From: Cellvibrionaceae bacterium | GTDB taxonomy: Bacteria > Pseudomonadota > Gammaproteobacteria > Pseudomonadales > Cellvibrionaceae | Reading direction: 5' to 3' | Length of the DNA stretch: 5,700 nt | NCBI GenBank assembly: GCA_027012915.1 | Contig: JALUYN010000598.1 | Span: 1 to 5,700 of the forward strand | Part shown: piece by piece, positions 5,613-5,700 of the stretch | Layout of the letters: each line of letters starts with the position of its first letter | Position numbering within the stretch: the stretch's first letter is position 1 | The notes under the pieces: generated by a model | Databases searched by the model: none | The model's input: the letters and a program-made list of their open reading frames with translations, nothing else | Told to the model about the DNA's origin: nothing | Translations under genes and position numbers: made by a program

Positions 5613-5700
5613 CTAGCTCGCACCTCCGACTACCGCTTTCTTGTTGCCTGAAAAGTGCAACTTGATGGAAGGTGCAAACAACAACGCCAAAGCGATAACA
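5613..5700 (-). CDS. lptF: LptF C-terminal end (partial; 5' part beyond the window)
   Basis: Only the last 28 codons are visible, reading VIALALLFAPSIKLHFSGNK and ending GGAS before TAG at 5613-5615. The visible end starts hydrophobic, as expected for the last membrane segment of an LptF permease, and finishes with a short basic tail. Identity rests mainly on position: in gammaproteobacteria lptF almost always directly precedes lptG, here with a single base between them. LptF is the partner permease in LptB2FG. Confidence 0.8.
   Translation of the reverse strand, partial: VIALALLFAPSIKLHFSGNKKAVVGGAS

Overview
The window looks like chromosomal DNA of a Gram-negative gammaproteobacterium, probably a marine or lipid-degrading one. 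The Gram-negative call rests on an lptF-lptG pair (lipopolysaccharide export). The gammaproteobacterial placement is inference from the overall gene style. The species cannot be named from the sequence alone. No mobile element, CRISPR array, tRNA or rRNA was seen.

Layout. (1) Positions 1-2696, minus strand: a two-gene beta-oxidation operon. The thiolase (fadA-type, 402 aa) comes first. The multifunctional enoyl-CoA hydratase/3-hydroxyacyl-CoA dehydrogenase (fadB-type) follows after a 31-nt gap and runs off the left edge. Together they encode the two subunits of a fatty-acid oxidation complex. Their sequences resemble, from memory, the mycobacterial FadA/FadB trifunctional enzyme more than E. 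coli FadBA. (2) Positions 2697-3282: a 586-bp divergent intergenic region with several dyads, a candidate fadA promoter, a CRP-like site and an exact match to the sigma-28 -10 octamer just upstream of the next gene. (3) Positions 3283-3807, plus strand: an unrecognised 174-aa exported protein whose C-terminus looks like an outer-membrane beta-signal. (4) Positions 3868-4422, plus strand: an RDD-family inner-membrane protein. (5) Positions 4423-4549: a convergent intergenic region with two strong inverted repeats. (6) Positions 4550-5700, minus strand: lptG complete and the last 28 codons of lptF, separated by one base.

Functionally these are three independent units: fatty-acid breakdown in the cytoplasm, an envelope pair of unknown role (exported protein and RDD protein), and LPS export. 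The core genes are ordinary. The parts most worth a second look are the unknown exported protein with its possible sigma-28 promoter, the mycobacterial-like character of the beta-oxidation pair, and the 57-bp imperfect hairpin between the RDD gene and lptG.
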